A stretch of 64,000 nt of DNA, taken from Streptomyces hydrogenans. Lineage in GTDB: Bacteria; Actinomycetota; Actinomycetes; Streptomycetales; Streptomycetaceae. Each line of letters starts with the position of its first letter. Within the stretch, counting starts at the first letter, position 1. Shown piece by piece: positions 43,039-56,334 of the stretch. The stretch lies in NCBI RefSeq assembly GCF_014656075.1, contig NZ_BNBS01000012.1, forward strand, positions 38,451-102,450. Direction: 5' to 3'. A program made the position numbers and the translations under genes. The notes under the pieces were generated by a model, which was not told where the DNA came from, ran no database searches, and saw only the letters and a list, made by a program, of their open reading frames with translations.

Positions 43039-43962
43039 ATGGAGATCCGTCATCTGAGGTCCTTCCGCGCCGTGGCGGAGAGTCTGAGTTTCACCAAGGC
43101 GGCGGCGGAACTGCACTACGCGCAGTCCAGCGTCACGGAGCAGATCCAGGCGCTGGAGGCCGAACTGGGCACCCGGCTCTTCGACCGGTCCCACCGGAAG
43201 CTGCGGCTGACCGGCGCCGGCATCCGGCTGCGGGCCTATGCCGACCAGGTGCTGCTGCTGGTCGACGAGGCGTCGACGGTCGGCGCCCTGGACGCGGAGG
43301 AGCCCACCGGAGAGCTGGCCATCGGCGGCCTTGAGACCTTCTGCACGCACGCGATCCCGCCGATCCTCGCGGAGTACCGGGCGCTGTTCGGCAAGGTCGA
43401 CGTCACGGTGGACGTGGGGAACCGGCGGGAGCTGTACGACGCGGTGCGCCGCGGCGACCTCGACGTCTGCTTCACCTTCGACGCCCCGCCGAAGGACGAG
43501 GAGTACGCGAGCAGCGTGCTCTTCGAGGAGCGGCTGCTGGTCACGGTGCCGGTGGGGCACCGGCTGAGCCGGCGGGAGCGGGTGCGCGGGGCCGACCTGA
43601 GCGGCGAGCGGTTCCTCGCGACCCAGCGCGGGTGCGGCTTCCGGGAGATGTTCGACCGGGCCACGGCCGAGCTGGGCCCGGACAGCCTGCGGCTGGAGGC
43701 GGAGGTGTCCGGGATCGCGCCGCTGCGCGCCTGTGTCGCCGCCGGGATGGGCCTGGCGCTGCTGCCCGAGATGGCGGTGCGCAGCGAGGTGGAGCGGGGC
43801 GACCTGCTGGCGTTCCCGCTGGAGGACGCCGACCTGCGGGTGCCGGCGACGATGACGTGGCGGCGCCGGCGCGAGGCCGTGCCCAGTCTGGACCGGTTCC
43901 TCGCGCTGGCCCGGACGTCCCTCACCACCGGGATCCGGGCGGAGGATCGGCCCGGCCGATAG
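43039..43962 (+). CDS. LysR-family transcriptional regulator
   Basis: A 307-residue LysR regulator. The winged helix is at residues 1-65 (MEIRHLRSFRAVAESLSFTK, AQSSVTEQIQALEAELGTRL). The effector domain follows with two periplasmic-binding-like lobes. Divergent from the exporter gene, it most likely controls that gene and itself from the shared 176-bp spacer, perhaps in response to the product or an intermediate. Confidence 0.92.
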   Translation: MEIRHLRSFRAVAESLSFTKAAAELHYAQSSVTEQIQALEAELGTRLFDRSHRKLRLTGAGIRLRAYADQVLLLVDEASTVGALDAEEPTGELAIGGLETFCTHAIPPILAEYRALFGKVDVTVDVGNRRELYDAVRRGDLDVCFTFDAPPKDEEYASSVLFEERLLVTVPVGHRLSRRERVRGADLSGERFLATQRGCGFREMFDRATAELGPDSLRLEAEVSGIAPLRACVAAGMGLALLPEMAVRSEVERGDLLAFPLEDADLRVPATMTWRRRREAVPSLDRFLALARTSLTTGIRAEDRPGR

Positions 43963-44013
43963 GGGTCCTCACCCCCGCTGACGGTCACCCTGCGTGACGG
44001 GGTGCGGAAAGGG

Positions 44014-44057
44014 GCCCGCCGGGTTCCGGGCGGGGGGGGCGTCCGGACCCGGCGGGC
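44014..44057. terminator. Convergent inverted repeat
   Basis: GCCCGCCGGGT (44014-44024) pairs with ACCCGGCGGGC (44047-44057) across a G-rich 22-nt loop, between the LysR gene end and the opposing thioesterase gene end. Confidence 0.55.
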
Positions 44058-44062
44058 GGTTC

Positions 44063-44836
44063 TCAGCGCCGCGGGGCGGCGGCCGGGGCGAGCCGGCGGA
44101 GGACGGCGCGGGCGACGGCCACCTGGTGCTCGTTGAGGTAGAAGTGCCCGCCGCCGAAGGCCGTCAGCTCGAACGGGCCGGTGGTGTGCCGGGCCCAGTC
44201 GCGGACCTCGGCCACCGTGGCCTTGGGGTCGCCCTCGCCGGCGAAGGCGACGACCGGACAGCCGAGGTCGCCGCCCGGCTCGTAGCGGTAGGTCTCCGCG
44301 GCCCGGTAGTCGCTCCGGACCACGGGGAGGACCATCCGCAGGATCTCCTCGTCGTCCAGGACGTCGGTGCCGGTGCCGCCGAGGGCACGCAGTTCGCGCT
44401 CCAGGTCCGCGTCCGTGGCCAGGTGGAAGGTCTCCTCCCGGACCGTGGCGGGGCCGCGCCGGGCGGAGACGAAGAGCGCCGCCGGGGTGATGCCGCGGCG
44501 TTCGAGCCGCCGGGCCACCTCGAAGGCGACCGTCGCGCCCATGCTGTGCCCGAACAGCGCGAGGGGCTTGTCGCGCGCCTCGGGCAGCAGGGCCTCGGTG
44601 ACCGCGTCGGCGAGCCGGCCGATGTCGTCGACGGGCGGTTCGGCGTACCGGTCCTGGCGGCCGGGGTACTGGACCGCGAGCAGTTCGACGGCCGGGGCGA
44701 GCCGGGCGGACATGCCGTGGAAGTAGCCGGCCGAGCCGCCCGCGTACGGGAAGCAGACCAGGCGGGTGGCGGCGTCCGGCGCCGGGTGGAACCGTCGGGT
44801 CCACGAAGGGCCGGTCGTGGGGCGGCTGTTCACCAT
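44063..44836 (-). CDS. Type II thioesterase
   Basis: A 257-residue alpha/beta hydrolase of the PKS/NRPS editing thioesterase group: FPYAGGSAGYFHGM, QYPGRQDRY, the nucleophile elbow GHSMG and the catalytic His in GGHFYLNEH. It probably hydrolyses stalled acyl chains from the PKS carrier domain, or releases the product, since the PKS itself has no thioesterase domain. Last gene of the cluster operon, 52 nt after the E2 gene. Confidence 0.9.
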   Translation of the reverse strand: MVNSRPTTGPSWTRRFHPAPDAATRLVCFPYAGGSAGYFHGMSARLAPAVELLAVQYPGRQDRYAEPPVDDIGRLADAVTEALLPEARDKPLALFGHSMGATVAFEVARRLERRGITPAALFVSARRGPATVREETFHLATDADLERELRALGGTGTDVLDDEEILRMVLPVVRSDYRAAETYRYEPGGDLGCPVVAFAGEGDPKATVAEVRDWARHTTGPFELTAFGGGHFYLNEHQVAVARAVLRRLAPAAAPRR

Positions 44837-44888
44837 GTCGGGCGTCCTCTCGCTGTGCCGTGCTCGCGTACGTGCTCCGCCGGCGCCA

Positions 44889-46205
44889 CTAGAGGTCCTC
44901 CAGCAGGCGCAGCGGTCGCTCCACGCGGTCGGCGACGTGACGGAGGAAGCCGGCGGCCTCCGCCCCGTCGCACACCCGGTGGTCGAAGGTGAGGGAGAGC
45001 TGGACGGTCCTGCGGACGGCGAGCCTCCCCTCGTGCACCCAGGGCTTCTCGGCGATCCTGCCCACGCCGAGCATGGCGGCCTCCGGGTGGTTGAGGATCG
45101 GGGTCGAGCCGTCCACCCCGAAGACGCCGTAGTTGTTCAGGGTGAAGGTGCCGCCCGTCACCTCGGCGGGGGTCAGGGTGCCGGCGCGGGCCGCCGCGGT
45201 CAGCCGGGCGAGCTCGGCGGCCAGCCCCGCCGTGTCCCTGAGGTGCGCGTCGCGGACCACGGGGACGGTCAGCCCCCGGGCGGACTGGGCGGCGAAGCCG
45301 AGGTGCGTCGCGGGCCACCGGACGATCTCCTCGCGCGCGGTGTCGACGCTCGCGTTGAGCTGGGGGTGGCGGGCGAGCCCGGCGACGCAGATCCGGGCCA
45401 GCAGGGCGAGCAGCCCGATCGGGGCGCCGTCGGGCCGCGCGAGGGCCGCCCGGGCCTCCAGCAGGGCGGTGGCGTCGGCCTCCACCCAGCAGGTGGCGTC
45501 GGGGATCTCCCGGCGGCTCCGGCTGAACTTCGCGGCGGCGGCGGCCCGCCGGCCGCGCAGCGGTACGCGGACGGGCTCCGGCCCGTCGGACCCGTGGGGC
45601 CCGTGGGCCGGGCCGGGCACGGCGGTCACCGCTCCGACGCCGGCGGGCTCCCGCTCGGCGCGGCGGATCGCCGCGTCGACGTCGGAGCGGAGGATCAGGC
45701 CACCCGCGCCGCTGCCCGGCACGCTCCGCAGGTCCAGTCCGTGCCTCCGGGCGAGCTGCCGCACGAGCGGCGAGACCACGGGGACCGGGCCCGCCGGACC
45801 GGCGGGCGCGGACCCGGGCACCGCTGCGGGCCGGACCGGGACGGTGACGGCCGGGACGGCGGCGGGCGCGGGACGGCGGCGGGGCGTCTCCCGGGTGCCG
45901 TAGCCGACCAGGACGCTGCCGGACCCGGTGGCCCGGGGCTCCCCGGCCGACGCCGCCGTCTCCTCGACGGTGACGGCGACGAGCGGGGCGCCGACGGCCA
46001 GGACGTCGCCCTCGCCCCCGTACCGCCGGGTGACCACGCCCGCGTAGGGGCAGGGCAGTTCCACGGTGGCCTTCGCCGTCTCCACCTCGACGACCGGCTG
46101 GTCCACGGCGACCATGTCGCCGTCCGCCACCAGCCAGCGCACGATCTCCGCCTCGGTCAGCCCCTCGCCGAGGTCCGGCAGCAGGAACTCACGCACCGAC
46201 GGCAT
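44889..46205 (-). CDS. 2-oxoacid dehydrogenase E2 (dihydrolipoamide acyltransferase)
   Basis: A 438-residue E2 subunit. The lipoyl domain carries Lys45 in VETAKATVE. A peripheral-subunit-binding domain (SPLVRQLARRHGLDLRSVPG) and the catalytic domain with active-site DHRVCDG at the C-terminus follow, separated by Ala/Pro-rich linkers. With E1alpha and E1beta upstream it transfers the acyl group formed from a 2-oxoacid to CoA. The ATG at 46205 has a near-perfect ribosome site ACGGAGGTGAG, which contains the competing GTG at 46214. Confidence 0.92.
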   Translation of the reverse strand: MPSVREFLLPDLGEGLTEAEIVRWLVADGDMVAVDQPVVEVETAKATVELPCPYAGVVTRRYGGEGDVLAVGAPLVAVTVEETAASAGEPRATGSGSVLVGYGTRETPRRRPAPAAVPAVTVPVRPAAVPGSAPAGPAGPVPVVSPLVRQLARRHGLDLRSVPGSGAGGLILRSDVDAAIRRAEREPAGVGAVTAVPGPAHGPHGSDGPEPVRVPLRGRRAAAAAKFSRSRREIPDATCWVEADATALLEARAALARPDGAPIGLLALLARICVAGLARHPQLNASVDTAREEIVRWPATHLGFAAQSARGLTVPVVRDAHLRDTAGLAAELARLTAAARAGTLTPAEVTGGTFTLNNYGVFGVDGSTPILNHPEAAMLGVGRIAEKPWVHEGRLAVRRTVQLSLTFDHRVCDGAEAAGFLRHVADRVERPLRLLEDL

Positions 46206-47226
46206 ACGGCTCACCTCCGTGCCGCGCGCGGGTGGCGGACGGCCACTGGAGGTCGCGGACGGCGTCGAGGACGCGGTCCACGCCGGGCAGGTGGTGCCGC
46301 TCCAGGAGCGGCGCCGGATAGGGGACGTCGAGACCGGTCACCCGCCGCACGGGGGCCTCCAGGTGGTGGAAGCAGCGCTCGCCCACCCGGGCGGCGATCT
46401 CCGCGCCGGCTCCGCCGAAGCCGGACGCCTCGTGCACCACCACGGCCCGTCCGGTGGCGCGGACCGCCGCGCACACCGTCTCGTCGTCGAAGGGCACCAG
46501 GCTCCGCAGGTCCAGGACGCCGACGTCCAGGCCCTCCTCGCGGGCCGCGTCCGCCGCCTCCAGGCAGACCGGCAGGCTCGGCCCGTACGTGATCAGCACG
46601 GCGTCGGTGCCGGGGCGGCGCAGGACGGCGCGGCCGATGGGCGGCACCGGGGCGGCGGGTCCGTCGGGCGACCAGTCCTCCTTGGTCCAGTAGCGGCGCT
46701 TCGGCTCCAGGAAGACGACGGGGTCGTCGGAGGCGATCGCCCGGCGGAGCAGGCCGTACGCGTCGCCGACCGTCGCGGGCGTGACGACGTGCAGGCCCGG
46801 CGTGTGCAGGTAGTAGCCCTCGGAGGAGTCGCTGTGGTGCTCCACGCCGCCGATGCCGCCGCCGTAGGGGACGCGGATCGTGAGCGGCAGGGGCAGCCGG
46901 CCGCGGGTGCGGTTGCGCATCTTGGCGACGTGGCTGACCAGTTGCTCGAACGCCGGGTAGGCGAAGGCGTCGAACTGCATCTCGACCACCGGTCGCAGGC
47001 CGTACATGGCCATGCCGACGGCGGTGCCGAGGATCCCCGACTCGGCCAGCGGGGTGTCGGCGCAGCGCGCGTCGCCGAACTCGGCGGCCAGGCCGTCGGT
47101 GATCCGGAAGACGCCGCCGAGGGTGCCGACGTCCTCGCCCATCACGTGGACGGCGGGATCGTCGCGCAGGGCGTGGCGGAGGGCGGTGTTGAGGGCTTCG
47201 GCCATGGTGGTGCCGCGGCTGGTCAT
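46189..47226 (-). CDS. 2-oxoacid dehydrogenase E1 beta subunit
   Basis: A 345-residue transketolase-like beta subunit. HVMGEDVGTLGGVFRITDGL, DTPLAESGILGTAVGMAMYG, the RVPYGGGIGGVEHHSDSSEG loop and DLRSLVPFDDETV are typical of branched-chain E1beta. Its C-terminus overlaps the E2 start by 17 bp and its ATG overlaps the E1alpha stop (ATGA), so the three subunits are translated together. Confidence 0.93.
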   Translation of the reverse strand: MTSRGTTMAEALNTALRHALRDDPAVHVMGEDVGTLGGVFRITDGLAAEFGDARCADTPLAESGILGTAVGMAMYGLRPVVEMQFDAFAYPAFEQLVSHVAKMRNRTRGRLPLPLTIRVPYGGGIGGVEHHSDSSEGYYLHTPGLHVVTPATVGDAYGLLRRAIASDDPVVFLEPKRRYWTKEDWSPDGPAAPVPPIGRAVLRRPGTDAVLITYGPSLPVCLEAADAAREEGLDVGVLDLRSLVPFDDETVCAAVRATGRAVVVHEASGFGGAGAEIAARVGERCFHHLEAPVRRVTGLDVPYPAPLLERHHLPGVDRVLDAVRDLQWPSATRARHGGEPYAVGA

Positions 47227-48344
47227 CGGCTGCCCGCCTCCGCCCGGAGCTCGGCGGCGAGCCGCGCGCGCTGCTCGCCCAACTGCGCCGTGGGCGTGGC
47301 GTACACGTGCGCGAACAGCTCCATGGGGTCCACGGCCGGTTCCTCGGCGACGCGCCGGCGCAGGTCCGCCGCCATCGTCTCGGCGGCGGCCAGGGCCTGG
47401 CGTCCGGTCTCCTCGTCGAGCAGTCCGGCGGCCCGCAGATGGGTCTCCAGACGGGTGACGGGATCCTCCGCCCGCCACCGCTCCACCTCGTCGTCGGAGC
47501 GGTAGCGGGCGGCGTCGTCGGCGTTGGTGTGCGCGTCGAGCCGGTAGGTGAGCGCCTCGACGAGGGTGGGGCCGCCGCCGGACCGGGCCCTCTCGACGGC
47601 GGCGGACAGCACGCCGTGCACGGCGACGACGTCGTTGCCGTCGACCTGGACCCCGGGGACGCCGTAGCCGACGCCCTTGTGCGCGAGGGTCGGCGCGGCG
47701 GTCTGCTTCGCCAGCGGCACCGAGATGGCGTAGCCGTTGTTCTGGACGAGGAAGACCACCGGGGCGCGGGTCACGCCGGCGAAGGTGAGCGCCTCGTGGA
47801 AGTCGCCCTCGCTGGTGCCGCCGTCGCCGGTGAGGGCGAGGGCCACCAGGTCGTCGCCGGAGAGCCGGGCCGCGTGGGCCAGGCCGACGGCGTGGGGCAG
47901 ATGGGTCGCCAGGGGCGTGCACAGCGGGGCGACCCGGTGCTCCACCGGGTCGTAGCCGGTGTGCCAGTCGCCGCGCAGGAGGGTGAGGGTCTCCACCGGG
48001 TCGACGCCCCGGGCCACCACGGCCAGGGTGTCGCGGTAGGTGGGGAAGAGCCAGTCGCGGGGGCGCAGGGCGAGGGCGGCGGCGACCTGGCACGCCTCCT
48101 GTCCCCGGCTCGACGGGTAGACGGCGAGCCGGCCCTGGCGGGTGAGGGCGGTCGCCTGCTCGTTGAAGCGGCGGCCGACGACCAGGTGGCGGTGGAGCTC
48201 CCGCAGGAGGGCGGGGTCCACGGCGTCCGCCGCGGGGGTGCCGAGGACGCGGGCGGGCCGGCGGTCGGGCAGCAGCGGGGCCGGGTCCCGCCCCGGCGTG
48301 CGGGGCTCGGCCGCCGCGCGCTCGGTGGTCTGCTGGAGGGTCAT
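47223..48344 (-). CDS. 2-oxoacid dehydrogenase E1 alpha subunit
   Basis: A 373-residue E1alpha with the thiamine diphosphate motif ALTGDGGTSEGDFHEALTFA and QNNGYAISVP, and SSRGQEACQVAAALAL earlier. YRLDAHTNADDAARYRSDDE is the phosphorylation-loop region in eukaryotes. Most similar in style to branched-chain 2-oxoacid dehydrogenase. In this cluster it may decarboxylate branched-chain 2-oxoacids or the phenylpyruvate made by the cluster's prephenate dehydratase. No E3 gene is present; the housekeeping E3 would be shared. Confidence 0.92.
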   Translation of the reverse strand: MTLQQTTERAAAEPRTPGRDPAPLLPDRRPARVLGTPAADAVDPALLRELHRHLVVGRRFNEQATALTRQGRLAVYPSSRGQEACQVAAALALRPRDWLFPTYRDTLAVVARGVDPVETLTLLRGDWHTGYDPVEHRVAPLCTPLATHLPHAVGLAHAARLSGDDLVALALTGDGGTSEGDFHEALTFAGVTRAPVVFLVQNNGYAISVPLAKQTAAPTLAHKGVGYGVPGVQVDGNDVVAVHGVLSAAVERARSGGGPTLVEALTYRLDAHTNADDAARYRSDDEVERWRAEDPVTRLETHLRAAGLLDEETGRQALAAAETMAADLRRRVAEEPAVDPMELFAHVYATPTAQLGEQRARLAAELRAEAGSR

Positions 48345-48595
48345 GGCCGGACGCCCTCCGCCAGGTGCAGCACGTCGAAGTCGAACCGTACGATCCGGCC
48401 TTCGAGTCCGCCGGTCAGCGCGGCGAACCAGACGGCCGGCCGGACGTCGGTGTGGCGGCGTTCGAGCACGATCTCGGGCGCGGCGGTGCTGACCTTGACG
48501 TAGCCGTCCAGCTCCTCCTCGGCCATGCCGGCGATCCTGGCGGTGCGGAGGATGGGTTCGAACTCGGGGATGTCGAGGATGTAGAGCGCGGGCAT
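48341..48595 (-). CDS. 84-residue cluster protein of unknown function
   Basis: A compact 84-residue protein (MPALYILDIPEFEPILRTAR at the start, HTDVRPAVWFAALTGGLEG later). It has alternating hydrophobic residues suggesting an alpha/beta fold. I recognise no family; it is neither MbtH-like nor a carrier protein. Its start overlaps the dioxygenase-like gene stop (TGATG) and its stop overlaps the E1alpha start (ATGA), so it is clearly an integral member of the operon. Possible roles are a cyclase-like chaperone or a small partner of the neighbouring enzymes. Confidence 0.7.
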   Translation of the reverse strand: MPALYILDIPEFEPILRTARIAGMAEEELDGYVKVSTAAPEIVLERRHTDVRPAVWFAALTGGLEGRIVRFDFDVLHLAEGVRP

Positions 48596-49182
48596 CAGCC
48601 GTTCTCCCTTCCCGCGTGGGTGCGGACGATCTCCGCCTTGCGCCGCCACATGTCCTGCACGGTCGCGTCGGGCTTGCCGGCGACGTCCGCGAGGGCCATG
48701 AGGGTCAGTTCGGCGTCCCGGGCGTCGACGTCGCCGAAGGGGCGGAGCGGCCGGGTGATCTCCAGCTGGATGCCGTTGGGGTCGTCGAAGTAGATCGACT
48801 CCAGGAGTTCGTGCTGCATCGGGTGGGTGACCCGCACGCCGTGCGACTTGATGCGCTCCCGCCAGGCGAGCATCTCCTCCTCGGTGTCCACGTGGAAGGC
48901 CAGGTGTCGCGAGCGGTGCATGAGGTCGCCGGGCGGCTCCTCCTCCGGGAGGCCGAAGAAGTAGAAGAACGCCAGGTAGTTGCCCTTGCCCAGCTCGAAG
49001 AAGAAGTGGACGAAGTCCGGGAAGTCCTCCTTGAGCCAGCCGGTCGCCGTGATGGCGTGGACCAGCGGCAGGCCGAGGACCCGGGTGTAGAAGTCGCAGG
49101 TCGCCGCCGGTTCCCAGGTGACGAGGGCGATGTGGTCGACGCCACCCATGCGCAGGCCCCCGTCGGGGCGCGGTTCGGTCAT
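48595..49182 (-). CDS. VOC-family (glyoxalase/extradiol dioxygenase-like) protein
   Basis: A 195-residue protein with two beta-alpha-beta-beta-beta modules of the vicinal oxygen chelate fold. Metal ligands are visible: His in GGVDHIALVT, His in SRHLAFHV and Glu in DDPNGIQLEI, the 2-His-1-carboxylate set of extradiol dioxygenases and glyoxalases. It could cleave or rearrange a hydroxylated ring made by the cluster flavoprotein, or isomerise an intermediate. A helical C-terminal tail (TVQDMWRRKAEIVRTHAG) goes beyond the fold. TGATG overlaps on both sides. Confidence 0.82.
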   Translation of the reverse strand: MTEPRPDGGLRMGGVDHIALVTWEPAATCDFYTRVLGLPLVHAITATGWLKEDFPDFVHFFFELGKGNYLAFFYFFGLPEEEPPGDLMHRSRHLAFHVDTEEEMLAWRERIKSHGVRVTHPMQHELLESIYFDDPNGIQLEITRPLRPFGDVDARDAELTLMALADVAGKPDATVQDMWRRKAEIVRTHAGRENG

Positions 49183-50863
49183 CACTTCTCCTCCGTTGCG
49201 AGTCGTTCGCGGATGGCCTTCTTGTCCACCTTGCCGACCGGGGTGAGCGGCAGTTCGGTGAGGACTTCCAGCTGTTCGGGCAGCTTGTAGTGGGCGACGC
49301 CGTGCCGGGCGAAGCGCTCGCGCACGTCGTCGAGCGAGGGGGCCGCCGCGCCGGCCGGGGCCAGGACCAGGCAGACCCGCTCGCCGAAGCGGTCGTCGGG
49401 GAGGGGCACGGCGGCCACCCGGTCGACGCCGACGAGCAGCCGGGCGAGGTTCTCGACCTCCTCGGCGGAGACCTTCTCGCCGCCCCGGTTGATGAGTTCC
49501 TTGCGCCGGCCCTCCACGGTCAGATAGCCGCCGGGGTGGAGCCGGACGAGGTCGCCGGTGCGGAACCAGCCGTCCGGGGTGAAGGCGCGGGCGTTGTGCT
49601 CGGCCGCCCGGTAGTAGCCGCGCGGGGTGTACGGGCCCCGGGTCAGCAGCTCGCCGGTGCTGCCGAGCGGCACCGGCCGGTCGTGCTCGTCGACGACCAG
49701 CAGTTCGTCGTCGGGGCTGACCGGCCGGCCCTGGGTGCCGAACACCAGGGCGTCCGGGTCGTCGGGGCGGGTGCAGCAGAGCAGACCTTCGGCCATGCCG
49801 TACAACTGCTGTACCTGTCCGCCGAGTTCGTCGCGGACCCGGCGGGCCAGGGCCGGGTCGACCACGGAGCCGCCGAGGGTGACGAGCCGCAAGGTGCCGA
49901 GGTCGTACCGGCCCCCCGCGGCCTCGGCCACCCACTGCTGGGCGACCGCGGGCACGACGGCCACGTCGGTGACGCCCTCCGCCGCCACGGCGGTCAGGGC
50001 GGTAGCGGCCTGCGGGGACGGCACCAGGACGACCGTGCCGCCGGAGTGCAGGGTGCCGAGGATGCCCGGGCAGCCGAGCACCGCGTTGTGCCCGGCGGGC
50101 AGCGCCGCCAGGAACACCGTCGAGTGGTCGAAGCCGGAGACCTCGGCGCTGCGCCGGACGTTGTACCCGTAGTCGTTGTGGGTGCGGGCGATCAGCTTGG
50201 GCAGTCCGGTGGTGCCGCCCGAGAGCAGGAAGAGCGCGACGTCGTCCGGGTGCGGCCGGTCCGCGTCGAGCGCGGCGGCCCGCTCCCGGGTGCCGGGGCC
50301 CGGCGCGAGGAGCCGTGCCAGGTCCAGGTGGCCCGGGTCGGCCTCGCCCTTCACCAGGACGCGGCACTCCCCGGGCGCCTCGGCGGCGATCCGGGCCGCG
50401 AGGGCCTGGTGGTCGAAGTCCCGCCAGCGGTCCGGCACCACGAGGAGCCGGGCCTCGGCGTGCCGGAGCAGGTGGGCGAGTTCGTGTGCGCGGTGCGCGG
50501 TCAGCGCCAGCACCGGGACGATCCCGGAGCGGAAGCAGGCCAGCACCAGGGCCACGAACTCCCAGGAGTTGGGGAGCTGGACGACGATCCGGTCGCCCCG
50601 GCAGAGTCCCTGCTCGCGCAGGGCGCCGGCCAGCGCGTCCACCCGGTCGGCGAGTTCCCGGTAGGTGAGCCGGGTGGCGCCGTCGACCAGGGCGGTCCGG
50701 TCGCCGTGGGCCTCGGCCCAGCGGCGGGGCCAGTGGCCGAGCGGCTGGTCCGCCCAGTGGCCGGCGGCCCGGTAGCGCGCCGCGTAGTCGGCGGGCCACG
50801 GCACCGTGTCCGGCTGCGGGGCGGGGCCGCCGGACGGACCGGCGACCCCTCGCGTCACGGCGG

Positions 50864-50867
<4 letters not shown>
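49182..50867 (-). CDS. Aryl-AMP ligase, salicylate/2,3-dihydroxybenzoate type
   Basis: A 561-residue ANL-superfamily adenylating enzyme like DhbE/EntE/MbtA. LLSGGTTGLPK is the phosphate loop, LYGMAEGLLCCTR the A5 motif and KELINRGGEKVS the A8 hinge. In the aryl pocket, LPAGHNAVLGCPG keeps the His-Asn pair and has Cys where 2,3-dihydroxybenzoate enzymes have Ser, the salicylate-type choice. The residue after HN is Ala instead of Tyr/Phe, so the pocket is larger than usual. It may activate a substituted salicylate to its CoA thioester. ATGA overlap with the PKS. Confidence 0.9.
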
Positions 50868-56221
<5,354 letters not shown>

Positions 56222-56334
56222 GCGCTCGTCACTCCTTGGTCGAAAGGTCGTCGAGAGGTGGTCGGCCGGATCGGCGGCCGCGCGGGCAGGGGTCGGCCCC
56301 GCGCCGGCGGATCCGGCGAGGTGGGGGTCGGGGG

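Noticed and set aside
46206..46214. GTG at 46214 as start of the E2 gene
   Set aside because: That GTG is part of the near-perfect ribosome site for the ATG at 46205.
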